From NCBI GenBank assembly GCA_900768125.1, contig CAAGBS010000038.1, positions 124,001-188,000 on the forward strand: 64,000 nt of DNA. The letters run 5' to 3'. Both the position numbers and the translations under genes were made by a program. The notes under the pieces are model-generated. The model made no database searches. It saw only the letters and a program-made list of their open reading frames with translations, and was not told the origin of the DNA. The stretch is from Oscillospiraceae bacterium (GTDB taxonomy: Bacteria > Bacillota > Clostridia > Oscillospirales > Ruminococcaceae). Positions 25,331-33,060 of this stretch are shown here, piece after piece; the stretch's first letter is position 1; each line of letters starts with the position of its first letter.

Positions 25331-26440
25331 TCAGTTCTCGAATGTCTTTGCCACGCTGACCAGCAGTTCGCGTATCGGCAGGTGCTGCGGGCATATCTTC
25401 TCGCATTTTCCGCACTTTATGCAGTCGGAAGCCCTGCCGCCGCTCTGCGTGTGGACGGAATAGTAGCAATCCGCGTTCCAGTCGTGGGTCAGTTCCTTGG
25501 TGTTCAGGCAGGAGAACAGGTCAGGAATGGATATCTTCTTCGGGCAGCCCGCAACGCAGTAGCGGCACGCGGTGCACGGTATCAGCTTCTTTGAATGCAG
25601 TATATCCACGACCTTGTTCACAGCCGCAAGTTCCGTCTCGTCCAGCGGTCTGAAATCCTTCATATAGCTGATGTTGTCCTCAAGCTGGGCGAGGTCGCTC
25701 ATGCCGGAAAGAACGCACAGCATTCCGTCAAAGCCCGCCGCAAAGCGGACTGCATAGCTTGCCGTGCTCCCGCCGTGCAGGTCTTCGAGGACTTTCTTCG
25801 CTTCCTCGGGCATATTCACAAGATTACCGCCCTTTACAGGCTCCATCACCAGCACCGGCTTGCTGAACCTGCGACAGACTTCGTATACCTTGCGGCTTTG
25901 CACCGCCGGGTCGTTGTAGTCCAGATAGTTGAACTGTATCTGCACCACCTCTATCTGCGGGTAGTCAGTCAGTATCTTCTCCAGCACCTCTGCGGTGTCG
26001 TGGAACGAAATGCCGAAATGCTTTATCTTCCCCTCGGCTTTAAGCTCCAGTGCGGTCTCGTAGGCTCTGCACGCCTTGAATTTCGGATAATTCCCGGCGC
26101 TCTGCGCGTGCATGAGGTAGAAGTCGAAATAGTCTACACCGCACCACTTCAGCTGATTCTCGAAGAACGGGCGGATATCCTCCTGCTTGTTGAAATAGCT
26201 GTCGGTGAGCTTATCGGTGAGGATATAGCTTTCCCTGGGATAGCGGCTTGTGAGACAGGAGCGGATAGCAGTCTCGCTCTGACCGCCGATGTAGCCGTGA
26301 GCGGTATCGAAGTAGTTGAAGCCCTCTTCGATGAACCTGTCCACCATCTTGCAGAACTGCGGCTCGTCCACCCTGCCGTCCTTCATCGGAAGCCGCATAC
26401 AGCCGAATGCCAGCTTTTTCTTAACGTTTTCCATGTTCAT
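25331..26440 (-). CDS. Aldo/keto reductase with C-terminal [4Fe-4S] cluster domain
   Basis: A 369-residue oxidoreductase. Residues 1-270 are an aldo-keto reductase barrel with the catalytic set D-Y-K-H recognisable in NYFDTAHGYIGGQSE, YILTDKL and DFYLMHAQSA. The C-terminal 100 residues contain two cysteine clusters, CTACRYCVAGCPKKI and CIKCGKCEKICPQ, as in ferredoxins. Such fusions are common in anaerobic Clostridia; the substrates are unknown. It is first in an operon with the ECF S component and DUF1893 genes. Confidence 0.9.
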   Translation of the reverse strand: MNMENVKKKLAFGCMRLPMKDGRVDEPQFCKMVDRFIEEGFNYFDTAHGYIGGQSETAIRSCLTSRYPRESYILTDKLTDSYFNKQEDIRPFFENQLKWCGVDYFDFYLMHAQSAGNYPKFKACRAYETALELKAEGKIKHFGISFHDTAEVLEKILTDYPQIEVVQIQFNYLDYNDPAVQSRKVYEVCRRFSKPVLVMEPVKGGNLVNMPEEAKKVLEDLHGGSTASYAVRFAAGFDGMLCVLSGMSDLAQLEDNISYMKDFRPLDETELAAVNKVVDILHSKKLIPCTACRYCVAGCPKKISIPDLFSCLNTKELTHDWNADCYYSVHTQSGGRASDCIKCGKCEKICPQHLPIRELLVSVAKTFEN

Positions 26441-26579
26441 TGCACTTTCTCTCCTTTGGAAATAATATGCCTGATGGTCTTTCCCCTATTATACTATCTG
26501 GAGTACGCTCCAAGTCAACCCCCTTCAACATATTTTTTTTAGGTTTTCTAAGATTTTCAGATAATATAGTCTCTGCCTA

Positions 26580-26633
26580 TTGATTTTTCCGGAACTATAT
26601 GGTAGAATAACTATGGTTAGCTTTTTCTAACCA
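26580..26633 (+). promoter_or_regulatory. GNAT promoter with a GGTTAG-N6-CTAACC operator-like site at the transcription start
   Basis: TTGATT and TAGAAT with a 17-bp spacer (26580-26608). Six bases after the -10 box comes the perfect inverted repeat TGGTTAG-CTTTTT-CTAACCA. It lies where RNA synthesis should begin, so it is either a repressor site or a 5' stem on the mRNA. The same half-sites with the same 6-bp gap occur downstream of the eno promoter. Confidence 0.6.
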
Positions 26634-26650
26634 AATAGGAGGACAGTCTG

Positions 26651-27250
26651 ATGATAAAAATAACAGAACTGAGCGACCGTGAGATAGAAGAAATAGGCGA
26701 AGCATTCGCGGACTACGCGTACGCAGACGGCGAGCAGGGAATGGGATTCCTGTACAAGAGCCGAGATAAAGTAAAAGACTACATCTGCGGCTACGCCCGC
26801 GCGATGATAAAGGGCGGATTTCTCTACAGCACGAGCGAAAACCACGAAGCGTTCGTGGCTTACAGGCATTCCACGGAGAAGATGTCCGCTTCTGCGGGAA
26901 TGGAGCTGCTGAAAGCGGTATTCAGAACGCTCGGATTCAGCGGCGCGGTCGGAATGCTGAAAGCGATAAAAAGCGGCGGCAGATCCTACGAGGACGACTT
27001 CAAGAAAACCAAAAAGCCGTATATCTTTGTTGGAATGCTGGTAGTACGCAGGCAGTGCCAGGGTCAGGGCTTCATGCGCAAAGCCCTCGAGATCGCATTC
27101 GAGGACGGCAGGAAGAGCGGCTGCCCGGTCATACTGGAGACCGACGCAGTACTGAAACGCGACAAATACGTACACCTCGGAATGCATAACGTCCGCACCC
27201 GAAAGATAGGCGACGGCGCATACTTATACGACCTGGTAAGGGAAAACTGA
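26651..27250 (+). CDS. GNAT family N-acetyltransferase
   Basis: A 199-residue acetyltransferase; motif A for acetyl-CoA is VRRQCQGQGFMRKAL near residue 137, followed by the motif B-like GCPVILETDAVLKRDKYVHLGM. The N-terminal 100 residues include FADYAYADGEQGMGFLY. Substrate not predictable. A gene of its own, with a strong promoter and GGAGGA nine bases before the ATG. The 5' inverted repeat suggests it is regulated. Confidence 0.88.
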   Translation: MIKITELSDREIEEIGEAFADYAYADGEQGMGFLYKSRDKVKDYICGYARAMIKGGFLYSTSENHEAFVAYRHSTEKMSASAGMELLKAVFRTLGFSGAVGMLKAIKSGGRSYEDDFKKTKKPYIFVGMLVVRRQCQGQGFMRKALEIAFEDGRKSGCPVILETDAVLKRDKYVHLGMHNVRTRKIGDGAYLYDLVREN

Positions 27251-27303
27251 GCATGTCTCCGCAAAGTACTTGACTTTTCCCGCGAAATGTGGTATATTAT
27301 AGT

Positions 27304-27390
27304 AAAGCCGATGAATGTGTTCTCTAGGGGCGATCGTAGCCCGGCAGAATGAAGCATTCACCGGCTTTGCTGCTTGTTCTGTCTTTTTAT
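27304..27390 (+). ncRNA. Candidate small structured RNA with its own promoter
   Basis: TTGACT-17 bp-TATATT at 27270-27298 drives transcription into a sequence with no open frame but a clear nested fold: AAAGCCG(A)TGAATG pairs with CATTCA(C)CGGCTTT; inside, GTTCT pairs with AGAAT; inside that, GGGC pairs with GCCC around loop GATCGTA, leaving an asymmetric internal loop CTAG/GGC. A TCTGTCTTTTTAT follows as a possible 3' end. About 85 bases. It overlaps the 3' end of the facing membrane-protein gene. No Rfam family is recognised by me; function unknown. Confidence 0.5.
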
Positions 27391-27906
27391 CAGTCTGAGC
27401 ACGCGCGGGCGGTTGTATCTCTGCATGATGACGAACATTCCGTCAAAGCACGCCGAAACAACGGAGGTTATCAGAAACACCGGCAGCGCCCCGAACCAGA
27501 CCGAAGCGATGACCGGCAGGAAGCTGAACGCAATTATAGTCTCATGCACCAGCTCAGATTGACACATAGCCCGCGCTATCTCGTCATAGGAATGCCGGCT
27601 GGCGTCGAAACAGCTTTTGTTGTAGGTCGGCATTCGGTTCTTCCAGTCCTTTACGCGGAGCGCTTTGTATATCCGTGCTTCAAGCCTGCTGGTCCGAAAC
27701 CATCTTCGGGTGTAGTCAGCCCTGTTCTTCATCGCCGAGTTGAATATCCCGCCGACAGCCAGCCTCATGCAGAAATGATACGCGATAGTGCCGAATGTGA
27801 TAGCGAAAGTCTCCGCCGCGTCCAGCCGGAACTGAATATAGATCCACGCGAAAACAGCGGTCAGCAGGCAGGAAACGCCCGCAGTCATCTTCATTGCCCG
27901 AGCCAT
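27358..27906 (-). CDS. Unrecognised integral membrane protein
   Basis: About 182 residues from an ATG with AGAGGTG upstream; the frame extends 22 codons further but lacks a ribosome site there. Hydrophobic segments lie near residues 8-28 (GVSCLLTAVFAWIY), 38-55, 125-140 and 145-165, with a basic, polar middle region (RTSRLEARIYKALRVKDWKNRMP). The segment pattern with a C-terminal R-P-R-V-L-R-L-I tail resembles small glycosyl-4,4'-diaponeurosporenoate acyltransferase-like membrane proteins, but I am not sure. Its 3' end overlaps the candidate RNA on the other strand. Confidence 0.6.
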   Translation of the reverse strand: MARAMKMTAGVSCLLTAVFAWIYIQFRLDAAETFAITFGTIAYHFCMRLAVGGIFNSAMKNRADYTRRWFRTSRLEARIYKALRVKDWKNRMPTYNKSCFDASRHSYDEIARAMCQSELVHETIIAFSFLPVIASVWFGALPVFLITSVVSACFDGMFVIMQRYNRPRVLRLIKRQNKQQSR

Positions 27907-27970
27907 AGAAGCACCTCTTTTCCCGCAATAATTATACCATATTTTTCCGCGCATTTCAAGGACCGCATAC

Positions 27971-28010
27971 AAAAAACCGCCGGAGCCACGCTGAGCTTAC
28001 GGCGGTTTTT
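27971..28010. terminator. Bidirectional terminator-like hairpin
   Basis: AAAAAACCGCCG and CGGCGGTTTTT form a stem of about 11 pairs with A and T runs on both sides. It lies just before the remnant of the ATC-hydrolase-like gene, on whose strand it would act. Confidence 0.75.
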
Positions 28011-28014
28011 CATC

Positions 28015-28300
28015 TCACTCGGATTTTTTCCTGCTGACGAGGAATCCCGCCCCGTCCCTTACTATTTCGTATTCCTCAGCCATCGGTTTTTCAGAGCCGA
28101 CAACAAAGTAGTCGCACTTATCGGAGTTCCCGCAGGTGCCCTCACGGATAAGCGTACCTGTATCTGGCTTATCCCCCAGTAGTCCGAGTTGCAGAAAACC
28201 GGGAGCAGTTCCATCAGCCCGTGCGTCCTCGCAAATTCCGCGTTAGGGCACTGCGTTAAGCTGTACCGCTCGTTCAGACACCTCCTGACAGCGGCGCTGA
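28015..28300 (-). pseudogene. C-terminal remnant of an ATC hydrolase-like (PF14196-type) gene, frameshifted
   Basis: Two adjacent reading frames on the minus strand together give the end of an L-2-amino-thiazoline-4-carboxylate hydrolase-like protein. The first carries NERYSLTQCPNAEFARTHGL followed by MELLPVFCNSDYWGISQI. After a one-frame slip the second carries LIREGTCGNSDKCDYFVVG and then MAEEYEIVRD to a TGA. Only about 85 of the usual 180 or more residues remain, an in-frame stop lies before the first segment, and no start is left. The family match is from memory of its C-terminal C-N-x-D-Y and T-C-x-N-x-D-x-C-D-Y motifs. Confidence 0.6.
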
Positions 28301-28392
28301 ATTATATCATTTCTCCTATCTGCATATGCATGCCAACAGTTCCACCGAAAAAACAAAGTTGACCATTCCCTGAAAAATGCGACCAGCTTGTC

Positions 28393-29229
28393 TCAGCTTT
28401 CCTGACGCGCCCTGCGGCACTCTGCGGGGTACTCAGCCTCCATCGTCATGAACTTCGCGAGCGTTTTCTGCAAGGCTTCGCGCTCTGGCGGTAGTCGTTG
28501 CTCCACGGGTCGCTCCCCCATACTGTCCAGCTGCGTTTTTCGGCTTCCTTTGCAAAGAATCCGGGATCCTTCCCGCGCTTCCTGGAACTTTTCCGCAAGT
28601 TCCAGAAAGCGCGGGTCTGATGTCAGCCTGTACAGCTTCATCAGCGCAAGTTCTATCTCCGGGTGTCCGGGAACGCCCTCGCGCCTCTGCGTGATGAACC
28701 GGTCGTAAATGCACTCCGCATTCCGGACGGCGGCGTCAAGCAGTACGCGCTTTCCGGTGGCTTCAAAGTACGCGCAGGCGGCTTCTATCAGATGACCTGA
28801 GCAGTAAAGTTCGTGCCCCTCCAGCAGGTTAGTCCAGCGCTTTTCGCGGTCCTTTATCGTGAAATAGGTGTTAAGATAGCCGTCCTCGTCCTGGGAGGCG
28901 GCAATAAGGCTGATAAGCTCGTCCGCCTGCCGTTCAAGCGCGGCGTCACGGCGGAGCGCAAGCGAATACGCGGCGGCTTCGAGCCATTTGTAAGCGTCGC
29001 TGTCCTGGAAAACCATTCCGTAGAATCCATCCCCCGCGTCCTCGCCCCGGAGCGCTCTCCCGGCGTTTATGAAATTCTGCGCCACATGGCTTTTCTCCAC
29101 GCCCTCGGCTTTGTCCCACAGCACGCTGTACTGGTAGGGAATGACTGTGCCGCTTACGATGTCCTGATATTTTTTGATGAATCCCGCCGCTTTGTATGCG
29201 GTCACTGGTATCTGTTTCTGAGTTTTCAT
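28393..29229 (-). pseudogene. Truncated GH127 (beta-L-arabinofuranosidase-like) gene
   Basis: The N-terminal third of a GH127/DUF1680 protein: IVSGTVIPYQYSVLWDKAEG, AYKWLEAAAYSLA, SQDEDGYLNTYFT, ELYCSGHLIEAACAYFEATGK and GHPEIELALMKLYRLT are all family segments, in order. After about residue 225 the frame slips: the expected continuation (WTVWGSDPWSNDY-like) is readable only in another frame, after which the family similarity ends. Full members have about 640 residues; the catalytic cysteine/glutamate site is lost. The promoter, GGAGG and ATG are intact, so a non-catalytic fragment might still be made. Confidence 0.8.
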
Positions 29230-29281
29230 ATCCTGCCTCCCGGTGTGTTGACAACTTTCCATACATGTATTATAATATTTC

Positions 29282-29295
29282 CAAACCCCGGTTTG
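29282..29295. promoter_or_regulatory. Palindrome in the divergent GH127-remnant/AraC promoter region
   Basis: CAAACC-CC-GGTTTG, perfect six-base arms, lies between the divergent starts and inside the -35/-10 spacer of the leftward promoter (TTCAAA-17 bp-TATAAT). Its place suits an operator for the adjacent AraC-type regulator. AraC proteins often prefer direct repeats, so this is uncertain. Confidence 0.4.
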
Positions 29296-29296
29296 A

Positions 29297-30118
29297 ATGG
29301 AGAAACATACTCAACACATGGAAAATAATACTGAATGCATAAAGCTGAGCGGCAGAGTCCTGCCTGAGCTTTACGACATCGACACGCTGACCGCCGCAGA
29401 GGATTTCTTCCACATGGACAGAACGGCGGACTTCAACGTGCTGATATACGTCGCCGCCGGAACGATGTACGTCACCGAAAAAGGCATGGACTACGAAATA
29501 AACGCCGGCGAACTACTATTTCTGAAAAACGGACTGCGGCACTACGGCAGGCGCGAAACGCTGCGCGGCACACGGTGGGTCTACGCTCACTTCCGCCTTG
29601 ACGAACACTGCGGCGCGGACGCGGCGGTTGTCCCCAAGAAAATCTGCGGACTTTCCGGGAGCGCCATCGAAGAAAAGCTGTCCGAACTGTGCGGGCATTT
29701 CCACGGCTCCGACCCGCTGAAAAAACTGCGCTGCGGCTCCATGCTGTACGAGATACTGCTGGACATCGCCTCGGAGCAGTACCCGAAGCCGGAGAGCATT
29801 TCGGACAGGATATGCGCGTTCCTCGAAACGAACACCGACAGGGAATTTTCGCGGGAGCTCATCAGCAGTAAGTTTTACTTGAGCTACGGCAATCTAGCGG
29901 CGCGGTTCAAAAAGGAAAAACACATGACTATGGGGCAGTACCACAATTCCGCGAGAATGAAAAAAGCCTGCCGCCTGCTGCGCTCAACGCTGATGTCGGT
30001 CGGCGAGATAGCGGAGTGCCTCGGCTTTTCGGACATGCTGTATTTCAGCAGGAAATTCCACGCATTCAGCGGCGTTTCCCCCACTGATTACCGCAGGATC
30101 GCACAGAACAAATACTGA
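29297..30118 (+). CDS. AraC family transcriptional regulator
   Basis: 273 residues: an N-terminal cupin-like sensing domain (VAAGTMYVTEKGMDYEINAGELLFLKNG split around residues 50-75) and a C-terminal double helix-turn-helix (residues 175-270) with SVGEIAECLGFSDMLYFSRKFHAFSG as the second HTH, in which the F-S-x-x-x-Y-F-S-R-x-F signature is clear. Divergent from a now truncated GH127 gene, so it probably once controlled arabinoside use and may be orphaned. No good ribosome site precedes the first ATG; a second ATG seven codons on is a possible start. Confidence 0.9.
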   Translation: MEKHTQHMENNTECIKLSGRVLPELYDIDTLTAAEDFFHMDRTADFNVLIYVAAGTMYVTEKGMDYEINAGELLFLKNGLRHYGRRETLRGTRWVYAHFRLDEHCGADAAVVPKKICGLSGSAIEEKLSELCGHFHGSDPLKKLRCGSMLYEILLDIASEQYPKPESISDRICAFLETNTDREFSRELISSKFYLSYGNLAARFKKEKHMTMGQYHNSARMKKACRLLRSTLMSVGEIAECLGFSDMLYFSRKFHAFSGVSPTDYRRIAQNKY

Positions 30119-30129
30119 GCAGGAGCGTT

Positions 30130-30297
30130 ATGGCAGAATACGCGGCAGGCAGATTTTCAATCCGCGAAGTCACTATCAATGGGCTGAATCCGCAGGCTGC
30201 GGGATTCTACCGCCACACGGGATTCGAAACCTCCAAAAGGACAGCCCTCAACGAGTCCTGCGCCCCCTACCCGCTGCTATTCATGCGGCTGAAATGA
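30130..30297 (+). pseudogene. GNAT acetyltransferase C-terminal fragment with its own ATG
   Basis: A 55-codon frame that begins MAEYAAGRFSIREVTI and runs into NPQAAGFYRHTGFETSKRTA and YPLLFMRLK. The last 36 residues are the C-terminal motif of GNAT acetyltransferases (N-P-x-A-x-x-F-Y-x-x-x-G-F-E), but the acetyl-CoA-binding motif is missing. AGGAG lies before the ATG, so the fragment could be translated, yet it cannot be an active enzyme. I read it as a deletion remnant. Confidence 0.65.
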
Positions 30298-30298
30298 C

Positions 30299-31966
30299 CT
30301 ACTCGCGCCGCCTTTCCAGCTGGGACTGTATATCCGGGTACGCCGAAAGCATGGGCTTTTCCCGCGAACCCCCGAACTTCCTTGCCTTATAGCTTCGCGT
30401 CAGCCTGAACACCTTGCCCGAAAGCAGCAGCACCGCTGGGAGGTTCACCGCCGCCATCACGCCGTTGAACAGGTCTGCCGTGCCCCACGCCGAGGACATA
30501 TCCAGCAGTCCCCCCGCCGCAGATACCGCCGTGAATACAATCAGATAGGGCAGCCGTGCGCGGCTCCCGAAAAGGTACTCAGCCGCCGCGCCGCCGAAAC
30601 AGCTCCAGCCCGTCACGGTGGTGAAAGCGAACAGCACCACTGCAACGCATATCATCTTCCCCGCCGCATTGCCGAACACCCCCGAAAACGCCAGCGTCAC
30701 CAGTTCCGAGCCGCTCACTTCCTCCAGCAGAACCCCGGTGATCCCGCCGCCGTCCGATATTCCGGTCACTTTCATCACGTTGGAGCAGGTCGCGCCGCTG
30801 TATTCTATTCCGGCGGTAAATTCCCTGCCGTCAGCGGTGCGGAACGTCCGCAGTTCTCCCCCGCCTGATTTTATCAGCTCAGCGCCGCGCGTTATCAGCC
30901 CGGGTTCATCGGTCAGCCGAAAGTACTGCGACCGCTCCGTCACGCTGCTGAAAACCTCGTCCATCGGCGGCACGCCGCAGGGACAGCAAAGCAGTACGAG
31001 TGCGGTCATCGAGCACATCACCAGCGTGTTGAACGCCACCTCGACTATACTCCACATTCCCAGCACGCATGGCTCCGCCTCGTCTGAGGAAGCGTGCGCC
31101 GCAGGCGAGGAGCCAAGCCCCGCTTCGTTGGAGAACACCCCGCGGCGTATCCCCATGCAGACTGCCTGCTTCACCATATAGCCGCTTACGCCTGCCGCCG
31201 CCTGCTCCAGTCCGAACGCGCCGCTAATCACCGCGCCGAACGCCTGCGGGATACGCGGGAGATTAGCGCCTATTATCATCAGCGAACCTATTATGTACAG
31301 TCCGGACATCAGCGGCACCAGCTTTTCGGAGACCTTCGCGGTGCGCTTCATTCCGCCGAAAATCACTGCGCCTGCGCATGCGGTCAGCGCAAGCCCCGCC
31401 GCCCATGCGGGAACGCCGAACCCGGAATGCAGCGCAAGCGCGGCTGAGTTAATCTGCACGATGTTTCCCATTCCCAGCGAAGCCAGCACGCACGCCCCCG
31501 CGAACACCGCAGCCAGCGGCTTTGCGATGTGCCTTACTCCGCGCATCTCCGCTAACCCGTACCTGATGTAATACATTGCGCCGCCGCACCAGGCTCCGCC
31601 GTTTTTCCTGCGGTAATAGCCGCCAAGGACGTTTTCCGCATACCCGGTCATAGTCCCGAGCAGCGCCGTCACCCACATCCAGAATACCGCGCCCGCTCCC
31701 CCGGCGGTCAGCGCAGCCGCTACCCCGGCGATGTTCCCGGTGCCGAGGGTCGCCGCCAGCGATGAAGCCATAGCCTGAAACGGCGTGACCGCTCCCTCAC
31801 CGCTGCTTTTGCGGCTGCGGCTGAATACGGTGGATCTCAGGCAGTGCAGCCAGTGCCGCAGCTGGAACGCTCCAGTTCCCGCCGTGAAAAATCCGCCCGC
31901 CAACAACAGCAGAGCCATCATCGGCGCTCCCCACAGCACGGAATTTATTGTTTCCATCACACACAT
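30299..31966 (-). CDS. Sodium:alanine symporter (AGCS family)
   Basis: A 555-residue membrane protein with about 11 helices that imports alanine or glycine with Na+. Family segments are clear: AMASSLAATLGTGNIAGVAAAL near residue 70, FWMWVTALLGTMTGYAENVLGGYYR, then GIRRGVFSNEAGLGSSPAAHA near residue 290, and TTVTGWSCFGGAAAEYLFG. The loop around residues 370-430 is longer than usual. I start at the ATG with AGGAGG five bases upstream, 28 codons inside the open frame. Na+ movement could draw on an ion gradient from Rnf; whether this Rnf pumps Na+ or H+ is unknown. Confidence 0.93.
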   Translation of the reverse strand: MCVMETINSVLWGAPMMALLLLAGGFFTAGTGAFQLRHWLHCLRSTVFSRSRKSSGEGAVTPFQAMASSLAATLGTGNIAGVAAALTAGGAGAVFWMWVTALLGTMTGYAENVLGGYYRRKNGGAWCGGAMYYIRYGLAEMRGVRHIAKPLAAVFAGACVLASLGMGNIVQINSAALALHSGFGVPAWAAGLALTACAGAVIFGGMKRTAKVSEKLVPLMSGLYIIGSLMIIGANLPRIPQAFGAVISGAFGLEQAAAGVSGYMVKQAVCMGIRRGVFSNEAGLGSSPAAHASSDEAEPCVLGMWSIVEVAFNTLVMCSMTALVLLCCPCGVPPMDEVFSSVTERSQYFRLTDEPGLITRGAELIKSGGGELRTFRTADGREFTAGIEYSGATCSNVMKVTGISDGGGITGVLLEEVSGSELVTLAFSGVFGNAAGKMICVAVVLFAFTTVTGWSCFGGAAAEYLFGSRARLPYLIVFTAVSAAGGLLDMSSAWGTADLFNGVMAAVNLPAVLLLSGKVFRLTRSYKARKFGGSREKPMLSAYPDIQSQLERRRE

Positions 31967-32174
31967 AGCTGCCTCCTGTACGTCATCTGACAAGCCATGG
32001 TATGATGTTATTCCACAAAAACAAGGAATATGAGTAATTTTAATACTCATCTTTTACGAATTTTGTGCATTATCTGTATTATTGTCAAATATTTCTATTC
32101 CATTTTTATCAAGAATGTGATAAAATATCGTTAAATGGTATTTAGTCAGTGTTGCACGCTCCCGGAGGGATCAG

Positions 32175-32879
32175 ATGGAATTTCGAAATAAAGTACTTGT
32201 AATTGAAGACGACAGCAGCGTCTCATTTTACATAAAGTCCGTGCTGGAGGGGCAGGGCTATGATGTGATAATCGCTGAAAACGGCAGGGACTCCGAAACG
32301 TTCGCAAGCTCCCACTGCCCCGATGTTATCCTGCTGGATCTTGGACTGCCGGACATGGACGGCGTATCCGTGCTTAAACAGATACGCAGCTGGTCGGCGG
32401 TGCCGATAATTGTCGTTTCCTGCCGACAGCGGGAACAAGATAAGGTTCTGGCACTTGACAACGGTGCAGACGATTATGTGCAGAAGCCGTTCAGCACTCA
32501 GGAGCTGCTTGCGCGTATAAAAGTCGCACTGCGTCATTCACACAGCAGCGGTTCGAACCGCTCCATCGCGTGCAATTCGCGGTTCGAAGTGGGCGATTTG
32601 GTCATCGACTATTCAAAGTACCGCGTGTACATCGACGGAGTTGACGCGGAACTTACGCAGAATGAGTTCCGTCTTGTCGCGCTTCTCGGTCAGTACGCGG
32701 GCACAGTGATGACCTACTCTGACCTTATCCGCAGAATGTGGGGTCCGAACGCGAAGGCTGATAACCAGATACTGCGCGTCAACATGGCGAATATCCGCCG
32801 AAAGATAGAAAAAGACCCCTCGCACCCCCGCTACATCTTCACAGAAACAGGAATCGGCTACCGCATGGCGGAGGAATAG
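32175..32879 (+). CDS. OmpR/KdpE-type response regulator
   Basis: A 234-residue two-component regulator: receiver domain with the acidic pair EDD (residues 11-13), phospho-acceptor D in VILLDLGLPDMDG near residue 55, conserved T/S in IIVVSC and K in DDYVQKPF near residue 104; then a winged-helix DNA-binding domain (ELTQNEFRLVALLGQYAGTVMTY to TGIGYRM). It resembles KdpE most, but no sensor kinase or Kdp potassium-pump gene is here. A cation/proton antiporter gene lies 181 bases downstream, consistent with ion homeostasis. GGAGGG precedes the ATG. Confidence 0.93.
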   Translation: MEFRNKVLVIEDDSSVSFYIKSVLEGQGYDVIIAENGRDSETFASSHCPDVILLDLGLPDMDGVSVLKQIRSWSAVPIIVVSCRQREQDKVLALDNGADDYVQKPFSTQELLARIKVALRHSHSSGSNRSIACNSRFEVGDLVIDYSKYRVYIDGVDAELTQNEFRLVALLGQYAGTVMTYSDLIRRMWGPNAKADNQILRVNMANIRRKIEKDPSHPRYIFTETGIGYRMAEE

Positions 32880-32943
32880 CCGGCTGTTATATCCAGGGAA
32901 TGACGTCCTCCCTGCGGGCACCCGCCCCGAACCGCTCATAACG

Positions 32944-33025
32944 AGCTGATGGCATCTGCAAATACGATTTCGCCGGGCACACCCGGCGCGGTTTCTGTAT
33001 CTGCGGGCTGTCAGCTTTTTTATTT
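32944..33025 (+). terminator. Long imperfect hairpin with T-run between the response regulator and antiporter genes
   Basis: The left arm has AGCTGA, GCAAATAC and CGCCGGG in order; the right arm has their complements CCCGGCG, GTATCTGC and TCAGCT, separated by small internal loops, with a CACA loop at the tip and TTTTTTATTTT directly after. The shape is an unusually long intrinsic terminator. It may instead be a regulated leader of the antiporter gene, whose start is 36 bases on. Confidence 0.55.
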
Positions 33026-33060
33026 TCAGCCCCCCGCGCCGTCCGGCAGGGAGGTTTTTT

